DNA of 64,000 nt. Origin: Patiria miniata. Lineage: Eukaryota; Echinodermata; Asteroidea; Valvatida; Asterinidae. The stretch covers positions 9,413,774 to 9,477,773 of the forward strand of contig NW_024037071.1 of NCBI RefSeq assembly GCF_015706575.1, written 5' to 3'. The position numbers and the translations under genes are program-made. Shown here piece after piece: positions 52,101-59,737 of the stretch. The notes below the pieces were generated by a model that was not told the DNA's origin, did not search any database, and saw nothing but the letters and a program-made list of their open reading frames with translations. Each line of letters starts with the position of its first letter. The first letter of the stretch is position 1.

Positions 52101-55100
52101 GACCTGTTCTTGTTAAGCAAATATTTCCAGTGTTTAGCACATTTATGTGCTTAGCAGCTCATGACTAATGATGTTTGATTACAGTTGTAATAAAGCCCCG
52201 CTAAATCCATCTTCATCCAACAAAGTGCAATTTCTCTGGGATTGGGCGGATGATCTTGCATTCTAGCTGAAGGATTCTGCTGGATTCAGCAGTTATCACT
52301 CACTGCTTTCACCCTGGATCATATTAAAGTTTGCAGATTGTCTACAGAAAACCCTGAAGGTAGTTAGACCCTTTTTAAACAGGCAGTACACAGTTGCGCC
52401 GAATGAAGTATCTCAATTACGTATATGGGAAGTTCGACGTTTGAAACAGTTAGGAGTGGCTGCATATTTGGTTTGGCATGGCACAGCTCTGGCAACCATT
52501 GTTAAACAGTTGTTAAATCCCAGCCACACATTTACGGTTAGGAGCTACGAATATCTACGGTTTACCAGGAGTCAAGCGATCACGATGAACCGTCGAGAAT
52601 CGTAACTAGTGAAATCGACTTTCTAAGAATGCACTACGGTTTCAGGACGGATAGCCACGACTGTCCTACGGTTTCTCTACGAATACACCACGGTTTGTCA
52701 AGAATATGGACGGATTGGTGAAGAATATCGACGGTATTACTAAGAATGATGGCGTTAACGTCACGGTTGTCTGCGAGTGGGACACGGATGACCAAGGTTC
52801 TCCTACAAATAGTCAAGAATACAACCTTAGCAGAACCCTAGCACATCCCGGCATATCCGGACATTTGTAGAGAATTCCTAGAGATTTCTACCACGAATGA
52901 GCTACGAATCTCCAAGAATATGTACGAATAGCCACGAATCAGTACGGTTGTCCTACGGATGTCCAAAGGTTGTACTACGGATTGATTTTCTTGACGTTTC
53001 ACCACGAAAGTTTTAAACAGTTTAAAACTTCCGTAGCCCCTCCACAAATACGCAAGGAAGATGACGGATAACCAAAGATGTACTAAGGATGAATACAGTA
53101 CTCCCATGGTTTATTACGAATTTCAAACCGTGGAGATCCGTAGCTCCAAACTGTAAATGTGTGACTGGGGCTTTACAAAGTAGGGTTTTACGTTTTATGT
53201 TGCGCATTTATGTTTGCACATTTATTATCTAATGAAAAAAAAAATATGATTTTGTTTTTAACTTGCTGACCTGCGATGCACTTCTGAGGTGCTTGTACAA
53301 ATCCAGCTCATCCAGCAGTAGGGTCTTGCCCACGCGGTGCACGGCCATGCTGACCTGGGTCTTACTGAATGGTATCTTCAGCAGTTTCTTGATGTTCTGT
53401 TTGAAAAGGGGTCATACATGAACTAGCAATTAAAATAATGATAATAAGATGAAGGTTTACGGTAACACCATGTGACAAATCTCTTTTGTGAGTTTGCGAG
53501 ATTCTGAAAAGAACCAGGGGAAACTCAACGTTTTGGACAATACTGTCTGAAACGTTGAGTTTTCTTCATTTTTTTTTAAAACCCCACAAACTCACAAAGA
53601 AGATCTGTCACATGGTGATACCGTAAACCTTCATCTTTTGCTATCTTCACCATGAAAACCTTCAAATCTTATTCAAAATAATGATAAGAACCACCTTGGT
53701 TATTTTTATAATGCTAAATTTCACTCCTTCTCATCGTATTATAGGTCAGCCACATGTCCTACCTAGAGTCTATTAAAAGTACATGGGATTATTTACTTTT
53801 TGTGCATGTTTTTCGTTTGAAGCGTCAAAATTGCTCAAAATCATTTATAAGTATGATGCCTATAACAACTAACTCTTGATTTTTCAGCTCACCGGATACT
53901 ATACATTTCGAGAAAACATAAATGCACAATCTTGGGGTATCATAAACTGGATTTCGTTGCTGATGTATGTAAATTAAACTGTGCCAACACACACAATTTT
54001 TTTAAACTGCCTTCAATGAGTGTTTTCTTGCAAATGATACCATTTCAGGTGGAATACTTTCACAGGGTATTTGGTTCTGATCCTATCTTCACTTTGAGCA
54101 AGGATTTTCTCATTAAATCGATAGGTACATGTACATTCTCGGTTTATTGCAAATGCCTAGGCTATACGTCCTTAAACCCTAGCCCACCTCAATCCAGGCT
54201 CCAAAATCCTCCTGGTGGATTTGGAGGGGTTTGGAGGATTTTGGAAGATTGAGGATGAAAGCTGTTTGAGAAACATGAGGATTTTAGAGGATTGAGGATG
54301 AATAGTGTTTGAAGAGGAGAATGATTTTGGAGGATTCAGGATGAATGCATTTTGAGAGGCAAGACGGTCTGACGATTTTGAAGAATTGAGGCGCTGGGTA
54401 CTTGACTTGAACATAAGTGCAAAAGTTTTGAGAATGTTGGAGGATTGATGATGGTTCCTAGCTAAAAGGGCCTGGGAGTAGCGTTAAGAGTCATTTTGCC
54501 TAAAGCATCATACCAAGTTTAGCCCTGTTCCATGAATTTCCTTTCAGACCGTTTGTCACACATTTAAATGGCTCAATCAGCCTAAATTGAAATTGAAAAT
54601 ATTTTTTTTTCTGAAAGTTCTCACCTCAGCTGCCGAGATGACGTCCACTTCACCAACAGTATCCGGCAATGTTTCAGCCATGGCAAAGCTAGAATTAAAA
54701 TCAAACAAATTTTGCTTATAAAAAAAAATTAGAAATTTGTATGAAATACATAAATGTTTTATAGTCCTAATCAAATCAATCGTTAAAAGTGAATACAAGT
54801 CAGTCAAATGTACTAGTCATTTAGTCTCAAGTCCAGAGACAAGTTATCCAGATGAACTATGACAAAGGTATTCCGTCGTCAACGTTCATCCTGTGTAACC
54901 TGTGACCTAACTTGGGATTTGACTTGTGACGGATTTGCAAGGAACTGGTTTGCAACTTACTATTTATAACAAGCTTTCAGACATTCTTTCTCAAGTGAGA
55001 CAAGCCTGCAATTCAATGTGGTATAAATGGGTTTATAACACGCCTCTTGCTGGTTCTTTATCCTGGTTGGCTGAAACACGGTTACGTGGGGTACACTATA

Positions 55101-56579
55101 GGCTTGTGCATGAAATTTGCGTCAGCGTGAACTAGAGAAGTGTCGACATCAAGACATCATGGCGCGTAATCTCCAGAGTACAGTGCCCGATCGGGCACTA
55201 TACTAAAAATGTTTGACTGGTTACAGTGCCCTCTCAAAAACTCAAACTCAAAAACTGAATCTAGGGAAACTAAAAGCGTTCTGAGGTAACTGTTGAATTC
55301 TAAACAGTCAATTATAAAACTCTGAAAAGTTTCTTTTCTTTTTATTTTGGATAGAAGTGTGTTATAAAACACATATGGCCTGGCATAATTCGGTCCCTAG
55401 TGCACATCTATGCCCCCCTCAGGCCTGTGAGTGACCAAAAGAGGGTCCTTCTGGTCACTCACAGTCCCTCAGGGCGCATAGAGGTGCCCTAGTGACCTCA
55501 TTGCCAGTCTATACTGGTATGTGTATAATATTCCATTTATGAACGGTAAATGGCACTATATGAGCAGTAGATGGTCCATGCTTGGCCACATTCTACGGAT
55601 GGCATCTGATGCACCAGCCCAGAGAGCATTAGAGTTTGCCGTAGTGGGAAGCACCAGATACCAAGCACGCCAAGGCCGCCATTGATCCAATCTCCTCGAA
55701 CTCCTTTGCATGCAGTAAAAGCAGTAAAAGCAGCAGGATTAGGTCCACTCAAGACCATACGACAGCTGGACAACTTCAGGCTCATGGCAGGGGACAGGGC
55801 CCGATGGCAACATTTATTAAAGAACTGATTGCCATCACAGGTTGTGCTAACTACTGTGGCAGCAGAACCAATTTACATACATATATATACATATATACGG
55901 AAATGTTCATCAAAAGGATTAGATGGAGATCATTCTTCTTTCTGAATCCGGAGCTGAACAAAGACGTAACGCGCGTAAGGCGTGCGCGTGCTTGAATCGA
56001 AATAAGGTAAGATGCTACTTGTATTCTATACTTTGTCATTCTGCTGATGAGTGCCTTATGGAACGAAACAGTCTGTCCAGAAGAGAAATATGCCAAAGTT
56101 TGATTAGCTCATATTCTGAATTTATTGCATGGTTATAGCTCTACAGAGATGTATCGAGCACTGTGAATTGTGATAGAAGACAATTTTATTGGATGTATGT
56201 ATGTATGTTGAGGCAAATGGCACTCAATGCTTCACTTCGGGTGCCATTTGTACACTACTTGGGCATTAAAAAAGCTCAATGACTACATCAAAGCTGACAA
56301 CAATTGTATAGTGTCACCATCGAGTACTTGTGCCAAAGAAACCATAGCACTACCCTTCAAAACAGGACAGACGCAGATACAACGTTACCTTGAAAACTGT
56401 GTGCATTCACCAGTCACCCAGGTGTTGGACAGCTTAGCGTCACTCCGAAGCCAGTTGTCCGGCGGTCTGTGTAGGTCGGTGTTTTGATCCAATCTTGAGA
56501 ACTGGTAGATGGGAAGTCTCCGAGCTGACTTGACCATGACCTTGGACTTTACGTCTACTGCCTGAGACTGGGAGTGCTC
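34121..56579 (-). CDS. EDRF1: Erythroid differentiation-related factor 1 (EDRF1)
   Basis: Nuclear TPR-like protein; the human protein is linked to GATA1 activity and globin expression. Minus-strand exons: 56579-56389, 54688-54625, 53396-53271, 51969-51839, 51333-51222, 50795-50674, 50303-50129, 49558-49474, 48700-48550, 48199-48124, 47418-47074, 46314-45456, 44272-44063, 43100-42900, 40489-40275, 39277-39119, 38681-38529, 37838-37691, 36209-35432, 34304-34121 (stop). All splice phases agree; 1,494 codons without the first exon. Diagnostic stretches: DNWLRSDAKL, NIKKLLKIPFSK, VSMAVHRVGKTLLLDELD, INVLTGLDYWLDN, NGIVQKYELLKTEEIPNLE, EGHTYWLFK, VKLYDLTSLC, PVAILLYRVA, PGSWQHEM, YGRALHLA, HNELGVYYMNQA, IALLLCNMGKLMR, YQYRAATIHHRLASM. 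It is longer than human EDRF1 (1,238 aa) because exons 13 and 20 carry acidic, Ser-rich and repeated insertions. The true 5' end is unresolved. Confidence 0.95.
34541..34612 (+). mobile_element. LINE/SINE 3' tail remnant (CR1/L2-like)
   Basis: TTAAGTGCTTTGAGGAATC followed by TTGCGCTATATAAAAAATAA resembles the conserved 3' end of L2/CR1-type retroposons and the SINEs that borrow it. It lies in the last EDRF1 intron. Only the tail is present. Confidence 0.5.
35511..35829 (-). repeat. Coding tandem repeat in EDRF1, 159-bp unit
   Basis: Two 53-residue units start HKPAQVSSK (35793 and 35634) and share GQG-HAEG, SKVK-RLS and an EEEQ run. A weaker third unit precedes them (EEKKQQEKL). This region lies in exon 20 and has no counterpart I recall in vertebrate EDRF1. 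Confidence 0.85.
38367..38432. repeat. 16-bp tandem repeat x4
   Basis: GAGCAGGGTTTGACCT is repeated about four times, the last copy altered to GGGGATTGACCT. It lies within EDRF1 intron 18, about 100 bases beyond the donor of exon 18. Confidence 0.9.
39925..39995 (-). mobile_element. SINE head remnant (tRNA-like)
   Basis: Minus strand reads GATAGATCAGTTAGTAGAGC, a tRNA D-arm/A-box-like stretch, then CCGGAACGGCAATCCGG resembling an anticodon arm. The B box is decayed. Within EDRF1 intron 16. Confidence 0.5.
40545..41215 (+). mobile_element. 5'-truncated non-LTR retrotransposon (LINE) end
   Basis: An open frame to 40816 encodes the C-terminal tail of a LINE polyprotein: LLPTNIRSMF, HLHNTRSAKKIHIGKART, HQGPLLWNQL, FKRYLKNLLI. 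About 400 bp of 3' UTR follow, then an (ATACA)n tail at 41190-41215. It lies opposite to EDRF1 in intron 15. Frame still open, so fairly recent. Confidence 0.8.
41338..41800. mobile_element. Long inverted-repeat (foldback) MITE
   Basis: Arms of over 100 bp mirror each other: CCAAAGCACCAAACTTGGCA, GATAGATTCTTATAGCCCTA, AGATATTTAGAAGGGGTG, CACCTGAAATTCTT on the left, and their complements at 41695-41795. The centre is unrelated AT-rich DNA. A fragment of one arm is at 24676. Confidence 0.85.
42285..42485. mobile_element. Small inverted-repeat element
   Basis: ATAATTTTGGTTTCCACGAA (42297 on) is mirrored by TTCGTGAAAACCAAAATTAT (to 42482). The arms continue into AACTGAAACC. Related TTTCACAAACTG and TTCACGAACTGA motifs lie just to the left, suggesting a larger decayed element. 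Confidence 0.65.
44500..44860. repeat. Tandem duplication, 194-bp unit x2
   Basis: GCAAACTTTCCATCTGAAAA, TTTTTTGCTGTGCTAACTG, TTTATGGTCTCCGT and ACATGCCAA recur at a spacing of 194 bp (44527, 44721). In EDRF1 intron 13. Confidence 0.85.
44899..45335. mobile_element. MITE with GTGAGG ends, copy 1
   Basis: GTGAGGCGTTCTGGCAAAAT with GACAGAAC at the left is mirrored by GTTCCGTCTC with ATTTTGCCAGATACCTCAC at the right. The interior is shared with 60605-61045 (ACAATACTGTTTGTTGCACT, GTGAAAATGAAAGATGGCAA). Target duplication not resolved. In EDRF1 intron 13. Confidence 0.8.
46655..46880. mobile_element. Diverged relative of the TTTAAA-flanked MITE
   Basis: TTTCACAGTGAGGTTAGTGC, TTACTATCTTTAAACCAAGT, AACAATAATTTGG and GCTGCAAATGAT follow the order of 61960-62080. 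The copy is old and its ends are unclear. Confidence 0.55.
47487..47891. mobile_element. TTAA-flanked keyword element A
   Basis: TTAA (47483-47486) then CCCTAACCACCCTGAATCC at the left; CCCAGGGAGTTAGGG then TTAA (47892-47895) at the right. Inside, GCAGGATT recurs (twice near 47724-47741, then 47792, 47848) with GGAGGATTGAGG near 47538. Non-coding. In EDRF1 intron 11. Confidence 0.7.
48466..48545 (+). mobile_element. SINE head remnant beside an EDRF1 splice donor
   Basis: GGATGGCTCAGTTGGTAGAA is a good A-box/D-arm of a tRNA-derived SINE. The expected B box is not clear. It ends within about 10 bases of the donor of EDRF1 exon 10. Confidence 0.5.
51560..51800 (-). mobile_element. tRNA-derived SINE
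   Basis: Minus strand: CCGGGTTTGATTCCTGCC holds a B box; a body follows with GTGGGTTTTCCTC and GGGGTTTTCCTCCCACA, then CCAGTTAAAATAAGAATTAA as A-rich tail. The A box is diverged. It lies in EDRF1 intron 5. Confidence 0.6.
52513..53176. mobile_element. TIR element built of short ACGG/ACGAAT motifs
   Basis: Left end AAATCCCAGCCACACATTTA, CGGTTAGGAGCTACG is mirrored by CGTAGCTCCAAACTG, TAAATGTGTGACTGGGGCTT. Nearly the whole interior is an irregular succession of CTACGGTT, CCACGAAT, AAGAATAT and GACGGAT words. No coding frame. In EDRF1 intron 4. Confidence 0.75.
53449..53635. mobile_element. Compact foldback MITE, 187 bp
   Basis: GATGAAGGTTTACGGTA, ACACCATGTGACA, TTTGTGAGTTTG are mirrored by CAAACTCACAAA, TGTCACATGGTG, TACCGTAAACCTTCATC. 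The centre holds another inverted pair (AACTCAACGTTTTGGACA / TCTGAAACGTTGAGTT), so the element can fold almost end to end. Confidence 0.88.
54176..54483. mobile_element. TTAA-flanked keyword element D
   Basis: TTAA (54172-54175) then ACCCTAGCCCACCTCAATCC; right end TCCTAGCTAAAAGGGCCTGG, GAGTAGCG then TTAA (54484-54487). The last 30 bases match element A (CCTAGC, AAAAAGGCCC, GGGAGTTAGGG). GGAGGATTGAGGATGAA-like words are repeated at least four times inside. In EDRF1 intron 3. Confidence 0.68.
55391..55496. other. Long near-perfect hairpin
   Basis: Left arm GGTCCCTAG, GCACATCTATGC, CCCTCAGGCCTGTGAGTGAC; right arm GTCACTCACAGTCCCTCAGG, GCGCATAGAGGTGC, CCTAGTGACC. Arms of about 45-50 nt pair with few mismatches around a short loop. 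It could be a tiny MITE or a microRNA-type precursor; there is no expression evidence. Confidence 0.7.
55580..55829 (+). pseudogene. Decayed LINE reverse-transcriptase C-terminus
   Basis: Translation shows WSMLGHILRMASDAPAQRAL, EFAVVGSTRYQARQGRH, a stop and frameshift, then LKTIRQLDNFRLMAGDRARW, QHLLKN and a terminal stop. This is the usual C-terminal tail of a non-LTR retrotransposon polyprotein. It lies in EDRF1 intron 2, antisense to the gene. Confidence 0.8.
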
Positions 56580-57547
56580 CTGTGTAATAAAGAAGGAATA
56601 TGATGTTCAGGGGTAACCCTGCAAGGCGCCATCGTTTTATTTTAGTTGTAATCCACCACGGTACTGAACTTTTCAGTATGAAGATGCATGGGTGTAATGT
56701 TTGAACGAAATCCCTTCAGTAGGCATTTTGGTGAAAATAATCCCTTCTCAAAGTGTGTAAATGGATCAATTTAGGCCCTCTGTGCCCAAGAAAAAAATAT
56801 GTTACCCAAATCCATACTTTTTGCACTGCTCAAAGCCCCTGAAAAATTCTAAAGATGGGTCTAAGACTGGGTCTCACACTCAGTTGCTATACTTCACAAG
56901 CTGTGGTTAGAGCTGGACAATACAACTTCCTATGGGAGTTGGCCTGGGTCTGGTCTTTGCCTCCGAAAATATGGGTCAAAATTTCAACCAGGGTTAAAGG
57001 GCTGACTCAAGATGTTTTTTAGTTATGTCTTAATAGGGAACTGCTGGAGTATGAAATGTTTTGATGGATAAATGATGGAGTAATTAAAACTATTTAAAAA
57101 TGCACTACTGTTACACACAACAGAGTTAAAGAAAAATACTTATTAGGTTGTAAATTTTGGAATGATAAAACACCTTAAGCAGTTCAGTACGTTAAGGACT
57201 AAATCGAAAGAGGGGTCCCTACCTCAACAATCGCCACGTAAATATGTACAAACCTTCCCTGGCTCCACATTTCTGGGGAAAGAATGTTGTAACCTGACGC
57301 CACTGTTTTCTTCACATATCATCTCAATAAAGGTCAGTCATTGCAAAAAAGTTGAAAAGACATGAATCTGGGATGAAGAAACTTTTCTAATTTTGTTAGG
57401 AAATACTTCTTGACTCTCCATAGACTTTGTACGTCTGGATGCTACTGGAGTAGCTGAAGTGGCATCTGGATGCTACATTCTTTCCCAGTTTGGCTGAGAT
57501 ATGCTTAGGCATGGAGTGCATATTGTGCATTCATCACCACGTATTAA

Positions 57548-58826
57548 CCCTAACCCTGCTGAATCCAACAGGATCCAACAACATGTATGTCATAGGGCAT
57601 ATACCCGATGGAGCCTGTTGGATTGAGCAGTAAGGCCAAAAAATAGAATAGTTCTGCTTCCGGTTACCCGACCGACCCTATTTTTAGGCTGCGACCCTAA
57701 AAATTTTATCGGCAATTCCAAAAAAAAAAAAAAAATTGAATAAATACAAATAAAATCTGTCTTTTCTGTCTTCACAAAATACCTCTCAACAACCCTTTTG
57801 CATCCAAAAATGCTTGTATTTATTTGTTTTCTTACTTACAAATTCGCTTTTTTTCAAAAGAAACCTCCGTTATTACAAATTCGCTTCGCGATATAACTAC
57901 TTCACAATTCGATGTCACGCACGGTGACTATAATCACGTGGCGACGACTGGTTCCCGCCGCGCCGCGCAGGGGCCAGACATAATGAAAATGCGGTAACCA
58001 GTCCATAGCTAGCTATGTGACCGATAGCGCGCTATCAGTACAGCGCAGGCCACAGTCAACTGGTCGGATTCGACATCGTAAAAATGCCAAGAAAACACCG
58101 ATGGAGAAAGAACGTTTTTGCAAGTTAATTTACAGAATTGATCTAGCTTGTCTGTATATGTATTTTCTGTGTTCAAGAGTTCATTTTGAGATCGCTCTAC
58201 TCGTATTTTGAGTGATACATGCCGCGTGTTTCCCGAAATTGTTGACGGTAAAAACAGGTCTGTCGGCCCATGGTGGGCCGCTCGCCACACACGCACGCAT
58301 CACACACCTCGGAGTTTTGGCCAGCTCCCCGCGTCTTGACTAGCGTTGTGCATATGGTGCGAACGGCCTGAATTTTCCATTATTTTTTGAAATTATCGAA
58401 CGTAAATATATTGACAATAATTAAAGGTAGGTTTTACTCACTTTTTGTTGCCATTTCGTGTATAGCTTTCGTAGTGCAATAGAAATAGTTCAGGCTAAAA
58501 CTTCGCATATAATTGAATACCCCATTCAAGCTGCATAAAAAAAATTGGCAAAAAAAAAAAATTTCCGACCGACTGACCCTATTTTGGAAAGGCATGTAAT
58601 CGGAAGCAGAACTATTTTTTTTGTTGGCCTAAACCTCTTGTGTACATTCTTGATGCAAAATGTTGGATTCAGCAGGTAAATGAACCACATTATAATGCCA
58701 TGTTGGACTCTGTTGGATTCAGCAGCAGCAGACAACTGAAAATAAGGCACAGTGGATTGAGCAGGAAACTCCGGTTTGACTCTGTTGGAGTGTTGGATTT
58801 AGCAGGGTAGTCCTGAGGAACTAGGG
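57548..58826. mobile_element. TTAA-flanked keyword element B, split by a Harbinger-like insertion
   Basis: TTAA (57544-57547) then CCCTAACCCTGCTGAATCC; right end TGAGGAACTAGGG then TTAA (58827-58830). GTTGGATTCAGCAG and close variants recur about four times in 58650-58806, and the inverted form TGCTGAATCCAACAGG is at the left end. Without the nested element it is about 280 bp. Confidence 0.72.
57634..58629. mobile_element. PIF/Harbinger-like element, 996 bp
   Basis: Left GGCCAAAAAATAGAATAGTT, CTGCTTCCGGTTACCCGACC; right AATCGGAAGCAGAACTATTT, TTGGCC. Flanked by TAA on both sides (57631-57633, 58630-58632). The CCGACCGACCCTATTTT arms are also inverted. No transposase recognised, so non-autonomous. 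A different family from the 371-bp elements. Confidence 0.85.
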
Positions 58827-59647
58827 TTAAAGTGGCCCACAATGGTTTCTTAACATTTTGAGTTAATATTATCAGTCACCTGTGTCATTGGACTGGGCAC
58901 AATGATGCAAGTGTAAATTATGCAATTATGCATCAACTTGTAGGCATGCATATTGACAGTTTGCAAATAAAAATTTGAATTCAAGAACTGACATGACAGA
59001 AATTATTTATTATGACAATGTCATTTGTTTTTGCTGGATCAAAATAACTTGCAAAATAAAACGTATGTACGTATCTGCCTAACCCCAAAAAACGCCTCTA
59101 AACCTGTTTTCCAGAGAGGGGGAAACCTTGTGTGGAACTGGCTTAGTCCACAGATGGTTCACATCGTGTGTGGACCTCACGTGACCTGTGTTGTTTTCAG
59201 GTCCACACAAAGTGACAAACAAGATAAAGATGGCAAGGTTGGCACAAAATACGTACCCATGTCTTGTCTCTTTCTTCCACATCAACGTTCCTTTCCGTGC
59301 CAGCCATGTTACACTGCAATTTTCAACCTATTCTCATTGGTAACAATCGATAAATTCATCGTTGCCTTTCTGTTTCATCACTTTTCCATCCCCCAAACCT
59401 GACGTTCATGAAAGTTCCAGAAATGTCACTGTCAAAAAAAGATCACAAAATCGTGCTGAAGGTTCTGGACTTGACCATTATACAACAGGTATTTTGTTTT
59501 GTTCAGTTTACGCCACTGGTAAATATTGACGCTAATTTTATTTGTTGTATGGGAGCCATTCACAAAAAAAGTATTACAACTGACTACTTTTAACGCAAGA
59601 ATAATCATATTATTTCTATACATAGATTAAAATACACAGCTACTCAC

Positions 59648-59723
59648 ATCTGAGGATACTAAAAGAAAGATTGGAAAATTTCTTCCCTCCGTCTTTAATC
59701 GTACAATCCAAGGTAGAATTCAT
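59648..59723 (-). CDS. Candidate first coding exon of EDRF1 (doubtful)
   Basis: An ATG at 59723 opens MNSTLDCTIKDGG and continues to a donor GTGAGT after 59648 (phase 1). It would join in phase to an internal acceptor before 56557 (GGCAG then TAGACG), giving 1,512 aa in total, but not to the better acceptor at 56579, where the join creates a stop. The peptide does not resemble human EDRF1. It overlaps the PRADC1 start region, so it may be spurious. Confidence 0.25.
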
Positions 59724-59725
59724 TT

Positions 59726-59737
59726 CAAGATGGCGGC
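59726..59737 (+). promoter_or_regulatory. TISU element at the PRADC1 start codon
   Basis: CAAGATGGCGGC matches the TISU consensus (SAASATGGCGGC) exactly, with the ATG as PRADC1 start. In vertebrates this element directs both YY1-dependent transcription start a few bases upstream and scanning-free initiation on very short 5' UTRs. Confidence 0.75.
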
